From F23-D06 sp963620035 (lineage in GTDB: Bacteria > Bacteroidota > Bacteroidia > Bacteroidales > WCHB1-69): a stretch of 26,330 nucleotides of DNA. The translations under genes were made by a program, and so were the position numbers. Of the stretch, positions 8,538 through 17,382 are shown piece by piece. Numbering within the stretch: position 1 is the first letter of the stretch; every line of letters begins with the position of its first letter. The notes beneath the pieces were generated by a model. The model saw only the letters and a program-made list of their open reading frames with translations, ran no database searches and had not been told where the DNA came from. The DNA lies in NCBI GenBank assembly GCA_963620035.1, contig CAVEXN010000032.1:1-26330 (forward strand), read 5' to 3'.

Positions 8538-9569
8538 ATGATACAGGATATTATAAAAAACAGAAATTTGTCACTGTACGATCTTTCCGTGCTGCTGTCC
8601 GGTGACGATCCCGCCCTGTCAGAAGAACTTCGCGCTGCGGCGCAGATGACAGCACAGTCAGTGTATGGCAAAAAAGTCTTTATGCGCGGACTTGTCGAGG
8701 TGAGCAACCACTGCAAGAACGACTGCTACTATTGCGGCATCCGCAAGAGCAATGCCCACGCCGACCGCTACCGCCTCGACAAGGAGACAATCCTCCAATG
8801 CTGCAGTACCGGCTATGCGCTCGGCTTCAGGACCTTTGTGCTGCAGGGCGGCGAAGACGGCTACTATACGGACCTCGTCCTCTGCGACATCGTCTCAGCC
8901 ATCAAGCAGGAGTATCCCGACTGTGCCGTCACGCTCTCGTTAGGGGAACGGTCGCGGGAGAGTTACCGCCGTCTTTTCGAGGCCGGTGCCGACCGCTATC
9001 TGCTCCGCCACGAGACCGCCAACGAAGCGCATTACAGAATGTTACACCCCGAGAGCATGTCACTCGGTCACCGGAAAGAGTGCCTTTTCAACTTGAAGGA
9101 CATCGGATACCAAGTCGGCTGCGGCTTCATGGTAGGCAGCCCCGGACAGACTTCAGAGACGCTCTATGAAGACCTGCAGTTCATCCGCCAACTGAAGCCA
9201 CAAATGGTAGGCATCGGCCCCTTTATCCCGGAACATGACACCCCGTTTGCCGGAAAGCCGGCGGGCACACTGCGGCAAACCCTCACGCTGCTGTCAATCA
9301 TTCGCCTTCTCAAGCCTAATGTGCTCCTGCCCGCCACCACCGCCTTGGGCACAATCAGCCCCTCGGGACGCGAAGAGGGCATACTACACGGGGCCAATGT
9401 CATCATGCCGAACCTCTCCCCACTGGAGGTGAGAAGCAAGTACCTGCTCTATGACAATAAGATATGTACAGGCGACGAGGCGGCCGAATGCCGTGCATGC
9501 GTGCAACGCAGAATCGAGAACATCGGCTATGAACTTGTCGTTGACCGCGGCGACTGCCACGGGGAATGA
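8538..9569 (+). CDS. hydE: [FeFe]-hydrogenase H-cluster maturase HydE (radical SAM)
   Basis: Radical-SAM enzyme that works with HydG and HydF to build the diiron subcluster of [FeFe] hydrogenase. 343 residues from the ATG at 8538 (MIQDIIKNRNLS), the only start that fits the promoter just upstream. The SAM [4Fe-4S] ligands are Cys59, Cys63 and Cys66 in HCKNDCYYCGIR; LQGGEDGYYTD and GCGFMVGSPGQ follow, and the C-terminal part holds PATTALGT and LSPLEVRSKYLLYDNK. BioB and PylB are relatives, but the CGIRKSN context, the length and the C-terminal motifs favour HydE. hydF, hydG and a catalytic hydrogenase are not in the window; it stands alone between groES (divergent) and parC. Confidence 0.88.
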   Translation: MIQDIIKNRNLSLYDLSVLLSGDDPALSEELRAAAQMTAQSVYGKKVFMRGLVEVSNHCKNDCYYCGIRKSNAHADRYRLDKETILQCCSTGYALGFRTFVLQGGEDGYYTDLVLCDIVSAIKQEYPDCAVTLSLGERSRESYRRLFEAGADRYLLRHETANEAHYRMLHPESMSLGHRKECLFNLKDIGYQVGCGFMVGSPGQTSETLYEDLQFIRQLKPQMVGIGPFIPEHDTPFAGKPAGTLRQTLTLLSIIRLLKPNVLLPATTALGTISPSGREEGILHGANVIMPNLSPLEVRSKYLLYDNKICTGDEAAECRACVQRRIENIGYELVVDRGDCHGE

Positions 9570-9607
9570 CAATATGACACTGTATGCAAGGATAACGGCT
9601 TTTATCG

Positions 9608-9615
9608 TATTTTTG
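9608..9615 (+). promoter_or_regulatory. Probable -7 box of parC
   Basis: TATTTTTG matches TAnnTTTG, 24 bp before the parC ATG. No good TTTG -33 box at the right distance. Confidence 0.5.
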
Positions 9616-9638
9616 CAGCCCTTACGCTAAAACAGATT

Positions 9639-12392
9639 ATGACAGACAAGACGAAAGACGATAAGAACGAAGAAAAAAGTCATGGCGAACAGGACGACAG
9701 CCTTGTCCTGCCCGAACAGTCCGTAACAGAACCCTCTGACCTGCACAAGGTGATTTTTGCCCAGACGATGTACCGCGAATGGTATCTCGACTATGCCTCG
9801 TACGTCATCCTCGACCGTGCGTTCCCGGATGTTTACGATGGTCTGAAGCCCGTGCAACGGCGCATCCTGCACTCTATGGACGAACTCGAGGACGGACGCT
9901 ACAACAAGGTGGCCAATATTGTGGGCAATACGATGAAATACCACCCCCACGGCGACCAGTCCATCTATGGCGCGCTTGTGCAGCTTGGACAGAAAAAGCT
10001 GACGGTGGATACCCAGGGGAACTGGGGCAACATCCTGACGGGCGACCCTGCCGCCGCCGGCCGTTATATTGAGGCTCGCCTCTCCAAGTTCGCACTTGAG
10101 GTGGTGTTCAACCACAAGACCACCGAATGGCAGGTGTCGTACGACGGGCGCAACAAGGAACCCATAGCCTTGCCGATCAAGTTCCCGCTCCTGCTCGCCC
10201 AAGGCGTTGACGGCGTGGGTGTCGGCATGTCAACAAAAATACTGCCCCACAACTTCAACGAACTGATTGATGCCTCCGTCAAGATCCTTAAAGGCGAGGA
10301 TTTTGAGCTTTTCCCCGACTTCCCCACGGGCGGAATGGTTGATGTGAGCCGTTACAACAACGGCGCGCAAGGCGGCAGAATCCGCAACCGCGCCAAAATC
10401 AGCATCGTGGATAACAAGACACTTGTCATTACCGAAATACCTTACGGCACTACCACGGGCAAACTGATCAACGAGGCCAAGAACTCCATCGCCAATGCGG
10501 TGGAAAACGACAAAATCAAGATTAAGAAAATTGACGACAACACCGCCGCCTCCGTCGAGATTTACCTCCACCTTGCCCCCGGAGCCTCGCCTGACCAGAC
10601 CATCGACGCCTTGTATGCTTTCACAGATTGCGAGATGACCTATTTCACCAACGCCTGCGTCATCTGGGACGGCAAACCCCGCTTCACCAATGTGAAGGAC
10701 ATCCTCAAGGTCAATACGGAGAACACCCTCAACCTCCTGAAACGCGAACTCGAAATCCAACTCGATGAACTCAACCGGCAATGGCATAAGGTGTCGCTCG
10801 AGAAAATTTTCTTCGAGAAGAAAATATATAAGGAACTGGAAAAGGAAACCGCAACCTGGGACGACCAGGTGACGAACATTGAACGCGCCTTTGACCCTTA
10901 CCGCAGTCTCTTCCGTATGGAAATCACACGCGACCATGTGCTGACCCTCTGTGAGAAGCCCGTGCGCAAAATCTCCATCTTCGACATCAAAAAAGCAGAA
11001 CAGGAGATTGCAGATATAGAAATGTACATTGACGAAGTGCAGAACAACCTCGCCCACCTGGTGGATTATGCCATCAACTATTTCCGGCAACTCAAGAAGA
11101 AATACGGCATGGACAAACAGCGGCTCACCGAAATCAAGAACTTCGACACCATCGTGGCCTCTACGGTGGCTGTGGCCAATCAGAAACTCTATGCCAACAT
11201 GAAAGAGGGCTTCGTGGGTACCGCACTCAAGAAGGAAGAGGGCGTGACCTACGTCTGCGACTGCTCCGACCTTGACGAGATCATCGTCTTCCGCGAGGAC
11301 GGGAAGTTCTCCGTCAGCAAGGTGTCTGACAAGCATTTCTTCGGCAAGGACATCATCTATGCGGGAGTGTTCAAACGCGGTGACGACCGCCACATATACA
11401 ATATGATATATACAAACGGCACTGGCGGTCCTGCCATGGTCAAGAGGTTCGCTGCCGGCGGCATATCGCGCGACAAGGAGTACGACCTTACCAAAGGCAA
11501 GCCGGGCTCTAAAGTGCTCTATTTCACCTCTAACCCGAATGGCGAGGCCGAGGTGATCCGCATAAAGCTGAAACCGCAAAAGAAACTCAAGAAGAGGGAA
11601 TTTGACTATGATTTCAGCAAGTTGGCCATCAAAAGCCGTTCCGCCTTGGGCAATATCCTAACCCGCTACCCTATAGCCAAAATAGAACTGGCCAAGGAGG
11701 GCGTCTCAACGCTCAGCGCCATCGATGTCTATTTCGAGAAGTCGGTGCTCCGCCTCAACAATGACGGACGCGGCCAATTGCTTGGCTCTTTCAAGAGCGA
11801 CGACAAAATACTGGCTGTCTATGGCAACGGCGCATACCGCATTACGGGATTCGACAACTCTACACACTTTGACGATGACCTTGAATATGTAAGGAAGTGG
11901 AACAGCCATCTGGTAATCACGCTCTTCTACCTGCAGAAAAACGACGGCAAGTGCTACATGAAAAGGGTGGCGCCTGATATCCTTTCCAAGAAAGTGGACC
12001 TGCTGCCCGACAGCGACGCGCAGTTGCTGTGCCTCTCTATCGATTATCTGCCGCAAGCCAAGATCGTATATCGCAAAAAGAAGGAGACCGAAGACAGCGT
12101 GGAAGTCATGAACTGTGCCGACTTCACAGACCTTACCGGCGCACGCGCCCGGGGCAAGCGCGTCAATTATCCCGACTTCAAAGGGGTGGCGTTCATTGAG
12201 CCGTTGCCCTTTGACGAGAACTTTGATGACGAGGACGAGGGTGAAGAAGAACCCCCCGGCGAGGATTCGGGATCTGAAGACGTGGACTATGCTGTCGCAA
12301 AAGACAATTTTAACTCCTACACCGGTCCTGCCGCCGACAATGGAAAACGGGACGAGGGCGGCGTTCAAACGGAACTTTTCCCGGATGAATAG
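9639..12392 (+). CDS. parC: DNA topoisomerase IV subunit A (ParC type)
   Basis: Breakage-reunion subunit that decatenates chromosomes with ParE. 917 residues. After a charged N-terminal tail of about 40 residues comes MYREWYLDYASYVI, then GLKPVQRRILHSM and NTMKYHPHGDQSIYGAL; the DNA-linking Tyr143 is in GRYIEARLSKFA. The CAP and coiled-coil regions follow, then a C-terminal beta-propeller, and an acidic tail (DEDEGEEEPPGED region, about 860-885). The DYASYVILDRA and GNWGNILTGD versions of the motifs are those of Bacteroidetes ParC rather than GyrA, though automatic pipelines may name it gyrA. Its last 8 bp overlap the start of the cytochrome peroxidase gene. parE is not in the window. Confidence 0.9.
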   Translation: MTDKTKDDKNEEKSHGEQDDSLVLPEQSVTEPSDLHKVIFAQTMYREWYLDYASYVILDRAFPDVYDGLKPVQRRILHSMDELEDGRYNKVANIVGNTMKYHPHGDQSIYGALVQLGQKKLTVDTQGNWGNILTGDPAAAGRYIEARLSKFALEVVFNHKTTEWQVSYDGRNKEPIALPIKFPLLLAQGVDGVGVGMSTKILPHNFNELIDASVKILKGEDFELFPDFPTGGMVDVSRYNNGAQGGRIRNRAKISIVDNKTLVITEIPYGTTTGKLINEAKNSIANAVENDKIKIKKIDDNTAASVEIYLHLAPGASPDQTIDALYAFTDCEMTYFTNACVIWDGKPRFTNVKDILKVNTENTLNLLKRELEIQLDELNRQWHKVSLEKIFFEKKIYKELEKETATWDDQVTNIERAFDPYRSLFRMEITRDHVLTLCEKPVRKISIFDIKKAEQEIADIEMYIDEVQNNLAHLVDYAINYFRQLKKKYGMDKQRLTEIKNFDTIVASTVAVANQKLYANMKEGFVGTALKKEEGVTYVCDCSDLDEIIVFREDGKFSVSKVSDKHFFGKDIIYAGVFKRGDDRHIYNMIYTNGTGGPAMVKRFAAGGISRDKEYDLTKGKPGSKVLYFTSNPNGEAEVIRIKLKPQKKLKKREFDYDFSKLAIKSRSALGNILTRYPIAKIELAKEGVSTLSAIDVYFEKSVLRLNNDGRGQLLGSFKSDDKILAVYGNGAYRITGFDNSTHFDDDLEYVRKWNSHLVITLFYLQKNDGKCYMKRVAPDILSKKVDLLPDSDAQLLCLSIDYLPQAKIVYRKKKETEDSVEVMNCADFTDLTGARARGKRVNYPDFKGVAFIEPLPFDENFDDEDEGEEEPPGEDSGSEDVDYAVAKDNFNSYTGPAADNGKRDEGGVQTELFPDE

Positions 12393-13515
12393 GCGCTCTG
12401 CAATCTTCGTGGCAGTCTTTTCGGGATGTCTGCTTATGTTGCAGACCTCTTGCCGGAACCGCTACGAAGAACCGACACCCTATACCATCAATGTGCCTTT
12501 CGGATTTCCAGAAAGGCTGAACATTCCCGGCGACAACCCGATGACCGTGGAGGGTGTCGCGTTGGGCGAGGCGTTGTTCCATGACCCGCTGCTTTGCGGC
12601 TATGTGGGGCAAAATACGGATTCCATGATGTCGTGCGTCTCGTGTCACCGGCGTGCAAACAACTATGACCTCGGGGCGGACAATCCGCGGCTTCGCAACG
12701 GAAGGCCCTGCGGACGTACGGGCAAGGCGACGGCTCACAATGCCATGTCGTTGACAAATCTCGTGTTCAACCGCGAGGGCTACTTCTGGAACGGAAGCGT
12801 GACAATTGAAAATATAAATGATAAATGCCGCAACATTGAGGACATCGTCAGGATGGCCATTCTGGCAGAAGACGAACTGAACAGTACCGAAGAGCGCACG
12901 CTGGCGGCATTGCGCGCCGACTCGAAATATCCAGTGATGTTCGGCAAAGCCTTCGGTTCCGAAGAGATTACGATGGAACGTGTAGAGAAAGCCATCGCCC
13001 AATATGTGCGCTCGCTGGTGTCCGGCAACTCCCGGTTTGACCGCTATTTGCGCGGCGAGGAACAGTTGACGCCCCAGGAACTGCACGGATATATTCTGTT
13101 TACCACCGAAGAGGGCGCCGACTGCTTTCATTGCCATGGCAGTGAGGGCTCGCCGCTTTTTACCACGAACCTGTTTTATAACAACGGGTTGGACCAGGTT
13201 TTCACCGACCCATTTGACCGCCGTTCTTACACAGGCTTGGAAAGCGACCGCGGTGCCTATCGCGCCCCCTCCTTGCGCAACGTTGAGGTGTCTGCCCCCT
13301 ATATGCACGACGGCAGATTCCAGACACTCGACGAGGTGCTGAAATTCTACAACGAGGAACTGCAACCGTCGCCCTATGTCAGCCCGCTGATGCACAAACT
13401 GGACGAGGGCGGACGGCATCTTTCACCGTCAGACCTCGCCGACCTTAAAGCCTTCCTCTTAACCTTGACGGACGAAGGGTTCTTATATTCTGGAAACACC
13501 AAAACCTCGAAATGA
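12385..13515 (+). CDS. Di-haem cytochrome c peroxidase / MauG family lipoprotein
   Basis: Probably reduces hydrogen peroxide in the periplasm with electrons from a c-type cytochrome or quinol pool. 376 residues from the ATG at 12385, which overlaps the parC stop; an in-frame reading that starts further left is just parC sequence in another frame. A lipoprotein-like signal (MNRRSAIFVAVFSGCLLML, then QTSC with Cys23) suggests membrane anchoring. Two haem-binding motifs: CVSCH at 84-88 and CFHCH at 247-251; the MHDGRF motif with Met307 is typical of bacterial CCP. RAPSLRNVEVSAPYMHDG is a strong family signature. Function as CCP against MauG-like oxidase cannot be settled from sequence alone. Confidence 0.9.
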   Translation: MNRRSAIFVAVFSGCLLMLQTSCRNRYEEPTPYTINVPFGFPERLNIPGDNPMTVEGVALGEALFHDPLLCGYVGQNTDSMMSCVSCHRRANNYDLGADNPRLRNGRPCGRTGKATAHNAMSLTNLVFNREGYFWNGSVTIENINDKCRNIEDIVRMAILAEDELNSTEERTLAALRADSKYPVMFGKAFGSEEITMERVEKAIAQYVRSLVSGNSRFDRYLRGEEQLTPQELHGYILFTTEEGADCFHCHGSEGSPLFTTNLFYNNGLDQVFTDPFDRRSYTGLESDRGAYRAPSLRNVEVSAPYMHDGRFQTLDEVLKFYNEELQPSPYVSPLMHKLDEGGRHLSPSDLADLKAFLLTLTDEGFLYSGNTKTSK

Positions 13516-13588
13516 AAAAATATTTTTCCTATTATTGGTTTTGCCATTTCTTTGTTCTTGCGAAAAAAAAAGGTGGATGCAGGTTTAA
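13512..13588 (+). pseudogene. Possible remnant of a small lipoprotein gene
   Basis: The ATG at 13512 (overlapping the peroxidase stop, ATGA) opens MKKYFSYYW, which is not a signal peptide. The frame one base over reads IFFLLLVLPFLCSCEKK, an excellent Bacteroidetes lipoprotein signal with a Cys-Glu cleavage site. One more A in the A6 run after the ATG would join the two as MKKIFFLLLVLPF. The frame then ends at 13588 after a handful of codons. It looks like the start of a decayed lipoprotein gene, or a very short one broken at a homopolymer. Only sequence pattern supports this. Confidence 0.4.
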
Positions 13589-13653
13589 TAGGTGAAAATA
13601 ATCCAAAGAATAATCAACAAAAAAAGTAGCATCGGAGCAATAGAGTTTTTTGC

Positions 13654-13661
13654 TATTTTTG
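13654..13661 (+). promoter_or_regulatory. Probable -7 box of the tyrosine phosphatase gene
   Basis: TATTTTTG matches TAnnTTTG, 27 bp before the ATG at 13689. No clear -33 box. Confidence 0.5.
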
Positions 13662-13688
13662 CATCGATTTTTCAAGTAGCATAAGGCA

Positions 13689-14513
13689 ATGGCTTTTCAC
13701 TGTCACAAAGATTTCTCCGTTCTCGAAAATGTCAAGAATTTCCGAGACCTTGGCGGTTTGCGCACTACCGACGGACGTTATGTAAAGTACGGGCTTTTCC
13801 TGCGTTCCGGCCATCTGGCCAACCTCACGGAGAGGGAAATGGAGACCTTGCATAGTGGTCAACTGAATTCGATCATCGACCTCCGCACCCCGGAAGAGTG
13901 CAAGGATGAGCCCGACCCCGTCATTTCAGGCATCGCCTACCGCCCGATCCCGATTTTCAAGGAGTCCATTTTAGGCATCACGCACGAGTTGAAAGGCAAG
14001 TCGTTCCGTGAAATCCAGCAGACGTTCAGCAAGGAACGCATACGTTCCTTAATCCCCAATATGCCAGAACTTTACAAGAGCATGATTACCAACAAAGATG
14101 CGCTTGACCAAGTGGCGGCCATTATGCACCAGATTTTCGAGAACACCTACAGCGGCAAAAGCACCCTCATCCATTGCACCGTCGGTAAAGACCGCACGGG
14201 TGTCGTGTCCGCATTGCTGCTGGCGTTGTTGGGCGTTGACGAAGAGACCATTGCCGTCGACTATTTGCGCAGCAACGCCGCCATACGCATAAGGGCATGG
14301 ATGATTTACGGTCTCATCGCTGTATTCAAACTCAATTTCGAGGTGGCACGGGAGTTCAGGAATGCGTATATGGCAAAAAAAGAGAACATTATGGCCGTGT
14401 TCGAGGCAATACAGCAAAATTTCGGATGTGTCCGCAATTTTATGTACGATGGTCTGCAGATCCGCGAGCAGGAATATGAACGCTTCAAGAGCATGGCCCT
14501 TAATGTGATTTGA
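13689..14513 (+). CDS. Tyrosine-protein phosphatase (Y_phosphatase3 / LipA-MptpB type)
   Basis: Cys-based phosphatase of protein tyrosine, possibly also of phosphoinositides or other phospho-groups. 274 residues. The family-typical NVKNFRDLGGLRT lies near residue 14 and RSGHLANLTEREM near 39. The catalytic P-loop is HCTVGKDRTG with Cys163 and Arg169; Lys167 and Asp168 in the loop are typical of the lipid/dual-specificity members of this group. IDLRTPEE near 63 is the usual second motif. No signal peptide, so cytoplasmic. It stands alone with its own promoter and a shared terminator. Confidence 0.9.
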   Translation: MAFHCHKDFSVLENVKNFRDLGGLRTTDGRYVKYGLFLRSGHLANLTEREMETLHSGQLNSIIDLRTPEECKDEPDPVISGIAYRPIPIFKESILGITHELKGKSFREIQQTFSKERIRSLIPNMPELYKSMITNKDALDQVAAIMHQIFENTYSGKSTLIHCTVGKDRTGVVSALLLALLGVDEETIAVDYLRSNAAIRIRAWMIYGLIAVFKLNFEVAREFRNAYMAKKENIMAVFEAIQQNFGCVRNFMYDGLQIREQEYERFKSMALNVI

Positions 14514-14519
14514 CAGAAT

Positions 14520-14556
14520 AAAAAACGAGATTTTCCGGTCTCCCGTTTTCTTTTTT
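14520..14556 (+). terminator. Bidirectional terminator between the phosphatase and exporter genes
   Basis: A-run, stem AAAACG-AGA paired with TCTCCCGTTTT (one bulge), then a T-run. Sits between convergent genes and has T-runs on both strands. Confidence 0.75.
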
Positions 14557-14614
14557 CCGTTCGATAGTTGTGTCTCAAGTCAGCAGAGCCGAACAGTGGC
14601 TCAACACGGGAAGC

Positions 14615-15517
14615 CTAAATGCTGATCAGTATGCCGCCGATGAGCAGTCCGGCGAGCATCGTAATGGATTTCATGATGAGGAAATTCTTGCGCGACTGTG
14701 CCAGCAAGGGCAGCCCGGCATGTCCGTTTTGCGAGATGGAGTTGGCAAGCAGGATTCCGAAAGGTATGCTGTGGTCCAAGAACATGGCGATGAATATCAG
14801 GTTCGGACCCGATTCGGGGATAAATCCGACTAATACGGCAAACAGGAGCATCAGGTACTTGACGCTGCTGTCGGAACGCATCAGGCTCTCGATGTCCACG
14901 AAGAAACCGACAACGGTCAACACGGCCAGTACGCCGAATGACCAGAGGAACACTTGCAGCAGATGGTGCATGATGACGTGATGCCACACATGCTCTTTCA
15001 GGAAATGCTGCAGTTTGCGCTTGCGGTTCATGACGGCGGCATTGTTGTCGATATGGCTATGGCAGTCTTCGTCTTGGTGTATCTCAAAACGGTGCGGCTC
15101 GAGGGCAAAGTGCCATTTGCGTCCCAGAAGCTGGAACAATGCACCCATAGCCAAGGCAATTCCGAAAAGCACCGCCGTGAGGATGAAGCCCCATTTGGGA
15201 CTTTGGGCAAAGAGGTAGAACGCCTCGTCGCCGAAAGTGGCCGTCATGCCGGCGATGAATGCCCCGAATGAGATGATGTTGTGCGTGAACATCGACACGA
15301 CGGCAAAGCCGCCGGCACAGCCCGGAATGGCGCACAGCAGCGAGGCTATGACAAGCTGCAAGAACGGACGATGACGAAACCGCTCCATCCATTTTCCTGA
15401 AGAGGAGACGTTTATGATTTCTATCAAGGTCATCATCAACATGACCCACCCCGTGATTTCAAGGGAGTCGAGCAGGACATCCTGCAGTTTTTCGAGCATC
15501 AAGGCTTTGTCCGTCAC
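14615..15517 (-). CDS. Putative 10-TM heavy-metal exporter (ArsP_2 / putative manganese transporter)
   Basis: Inner-membrane protein of 300 residues that I place in the ArsP_2 family, annotated variously as arsenic efflux protein or manganese transporter. Two hydrophobic halves (about 20-130 and 180-300) flank a His-rich hydrophilic stretch around 140-180 (EIHQDEDCHSHIDNN, then WHHVIMHHLL), a likely metal-binding loop. GCAGGFAVVSMF (first half) and the pair GFIPESGPNLIF and SQNGHAGLPLLAQSR (second half) are family hallmarks. The transported ion is not established from sequence. It starts 41 bp after the hydrogenase-like gene on the same strand, so may share that transcript. Confidence 0.8.
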   Translation of the reverse strand: MTDKALMLEKLQDVLLDSLEITGWVMLMMTLIEIINVSSSGKWMERFRHRPFLQLVIASLLCAIPGCAGGFAVVSMFTHNIISFGAFIAGMTATFGDEAFYLFAQSPKWGFILTAVLFGIALAMGALFQLLGRKWHFALEPHRFEIHQDEDCHSHIDNNAAVMNRKRKLQHFLKEHVWHHVIMHHLLQVFLWSFGVLAVLTVVGFFVDIESLMRSDSSVKYLMLLFAVLVGFIPESGPNLIFIAMFLDHSIPFGILLANSISQNGHAGLPLLAQSRKNFLIMKSITMLAGLLIGGILISI

Positions 15518-15558
15518 TTGTGTTTCAGCAGTTAGCGTTATTCAGTTTTGGTGGAGTG

Positions 15559-16941
15559 TCAGTGGTTGTTGAGGTTTTTCACGACTGACGGGTCGGTCTT
15601 CTTGGAGCCCCAAACCTTGCGTGAGATTTTCAGGGCCTCCTGCATGTTGAGCATATCGCATTGTTCCATAGAGCGTTGCACAAATATACATTGCGAGATG
15701 TCGGCTTTCCCGTTGGCTACGGCTTCAGACAGCGTTTTGCAGGTCTGGTAGCCGCAAAGCCGGCAATCTACCTGCGGCAGGTTCTGGTTTATTTCAAATG
15801 CCCGCTTCATCTTTTGCATCGCGATAGCCAAATTGTCGTCCATCTTGTCCATAGAGCGGGGCTCAATGCTGCCTACTACGGAATGGTGTTCAGAGAGGAA
15901 ACTGAAATAGTTGAGCAGGTCATTGTCTTCGCTGTCCACCTCTTCGGAGCATTTCTGGATGCGTTTGCGTTGTCGTTCGGCCACCAGGAAGCGGTTGTCG
16001 GCACACAGGATGCCGCCGGCGCAGCTCTCGTCGCAGGCCCGCAGTTCCAGAAAGTCGATGTCCTGGATGTCTTCGTCTTCCAACTTCTCCAGGAAGTCTG
16101 ATACGTTGTGTACCTCGTCGATGGCGAGGTTGCGCCCCTGCTTGAGCAGAGCCACCTCGCCGCCCGTGAGCGTAAAGCGGATGCTGTCTTTCGACAGGCG
16201 ATGGAAACGTGTACGGTCGCCGCAGATCTTGTATTCGCCCGACTTGATGACGCGCATTGACTTGTTGAACAGGTAGTTCATGTTTATGATGCCATCCACT
16301 TGTGATTTCTCTTCCCCTACCGGGCTTTTGATAGCGGCGATTTTGGCGGCGCATGGCGCCACGTAAAAGATACCGATATCCTCGTAAGGGATCCCTTGTT
16401 CGGTCAGGCTTTTCTTGATGTAGAGGGCGGTGAGGTCGAGTGGGGGCTTCTCCAGATAAAGGTTAGGAATCAGTACGGGAAACTTGACCTGTATCAGGCG
16501 CACGATGGCCGGGCAGAATGTGGAGATGATGGGTTTGAAGCCGTTGTTTTCCTCCACGCTCCGCCGCATCTGCATCTTGATGAAATCCACGCTTTTTTCC
16601 ACTTCATAAACATGCTTGAAACCGATATGGTAGAGGGCGGAAAGGATGGTCTGCTCCTTGAATTTGTCGTCAAACTGCGACAGGAACAGCGTAGGCAGGA
16701 GCAGCACGGGGCATTTGAAGTTGTAAACGGTTTTGAAATCGTCCTGTTCAATGTAGATGGCATTGACGGGGCACGCCAGATAGCACCTTCCGCAGTCTAT
16801 GCAGCGGTTAGGGTCGAGTACCGGGTGACCGTCCTCAACGTGGATGGCGCCGGTAGGGCAGACTCCCGTGCAGTGGGCGCACCCGATGCACAGGTCATAT
16901 TTGAAATTCAATGCATGGTGGAAATCCTGTTTTTCGTTCAT
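15559..16941 (-). CDS. [FeFe]-hydrogenase-like protein with altered H-cluster pocket, ferredoxin and Fe-S domains
   Basis: 460 residues. Two [4Fe-4S] ferredoxin motifs at the N-terminus (CIGCAHCTGVCP, CIDCGRCYLACP). The middle holds a hydrogenase large-subunit core: Cys143 in STFCPAIV (L1), Cys197 in VAPCAAK (L2), Cys303 and Cys307 in RACDESCAGG (L3), which are the four H-cluster cubane ligands. Known catalytic neighbours differ: the proton-shuttle Cys of TSCCP is Phe, the Glu of PCxxKxxE is Ala203, and the Met before L3 is Arg. A C-terminal Fe-S domain (CRLCGYQTC, then C, about 396-421) follows. No PAS or phosphatase domain. More likely a sensory or electron-relay relative than an active hydrogenase. 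Follows the ATPase gene by 5 bp. Confidence 0.82.
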   Translation of the reverse strand: MNEKQDFHHALNFKYDLCIGCAHCTGVCPTGAIHVEDGHPVLDPNRCIDCGRCYLACPVNAIYIEQDDFKTVYNFKCPVLLLPTLFLSQFDDKFKEQTILSALYHIGFKHVYEVEKSVDFIKMQMRRSVEENNGFKPIISTFCPAIVRLIQVKFPVLIPNLYLEKPPLDLTALYIKKSLTEQGIPYEDIGIFYVAPCAAKIAAIKSPVGEEKSQVDGIINMNYLFNKSMRVIKSGEYKICGDRTRFHRLSKDSIRFTLTGGEVALLKQGRNLAIDEVHNVSDFLEKLEDEDIQDIDFLELRACDESCAGGILCADNRFLVAERQRKRIQKCSEEVDSEDNDLLNYFSFLSEHHSVVGSIEPRSMDKMDDNLAIAMQKMKRAFEINQNLPQVDCRLCGYQTCKTLSEAVANGKADISQCIFVQRSMEQCDMLNMQEALKISRKVWGSKKTDPSVVKNLNNH

Positions 16942-16946
16942 GAAGG

Positions 16947-17363
16947 CTAATGGTTGAAAAAGTTGACAAATTCGATGGTTGTACCTTTCCCAACTTCCGT
17001 CCGGATGTCCAGTTTGTCGGAGTTGTTCTTGATGTTGGGCAGTCCCATGCCGGCGCCGAAGCCCATCTCGCGTACCTTGGCAGACGCGGTGGAGTTGCCC
17101 TCCTGCATAGCCCAGTCGATGTTAGGGATGCCGGGACCTTCGTCCGCCAAAACAATGTGTATTCTGTCCTCTTCCAGATTCACGTCGATGTCGCCGCGGT
17201 ATGCATGCGCCGCAATGTTGACCTCGGCCTCATATAGAGCCACGACGGTGCGTTTTACAATGTCGGGGTTCACCCCCAATTTCTTCATCATACGCTTTAC
17301 GGAACTGGATGCGGATCCTGCATTCGTAAAGTCGCCTCCTTCAACGTGAAATCTGAAATCCAT
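16947..17363 (-). CDS. ATP-binding protein of the anti-sigma / serine-kinase (HATPase) family
   Basis: 138 residues with a GHKL ATP-binding fold. The N box is EAEVNIAAHAY near residue 45; the G1 box is DEGPGIP near 74; the G2 box GFGAGMGLPNIKN near 101; the C-terminus ends in GKGTTIEFV. These are the RsbW/SpoIIAB-type kinases that act on anti-sigma antagonists, but no sigma factor or SpoIIE phosphatase is encoded here. It lies between the DRTGG gene (19 bp) and the hydrogenase-like gene (5 bp). This trio is known in fermentative anaerobes beside hydrogenase genes; its task is unproven. Confidence 0.88.
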   Translation of the reverse strand: MDFRFHVEGGDFTNAGSASSSVKRMMKKLGVNPDIVKRTVVALYEAEVNIAAHAYRGDIDVNLEEDRIHIVLADEGPGIPNIDWAMQEGNSTASAKVREMGFGAGMGLPNIKNNSDKLDIRTEVGKGTTIEFVNFFNH

Positions 17364-17382
17364 AGTGTCTGAGTTTGTTGAT

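Noticed and set aside
10230..11579. Open minus-strand frame of 449 codons inside parC
   Set aside because: The plus strand is clearly ParC; the reverse frame is rich in His, Val and Phe with no domain, a shadow of its codon bias.
9639..12392. GyrA instead of ParC
   Set aside because: DYASYVILDRA, GNWGNILTGD and RYIEARLSKFA agree with the Bacteroidetes ParC type; GyrA of this group starts with different motifs.
12310..13419. Open minus-strand frame of 369 codons over the peroxidase gene
   Set aside because: Antisense to the two haem motifs; no recognisable domain.
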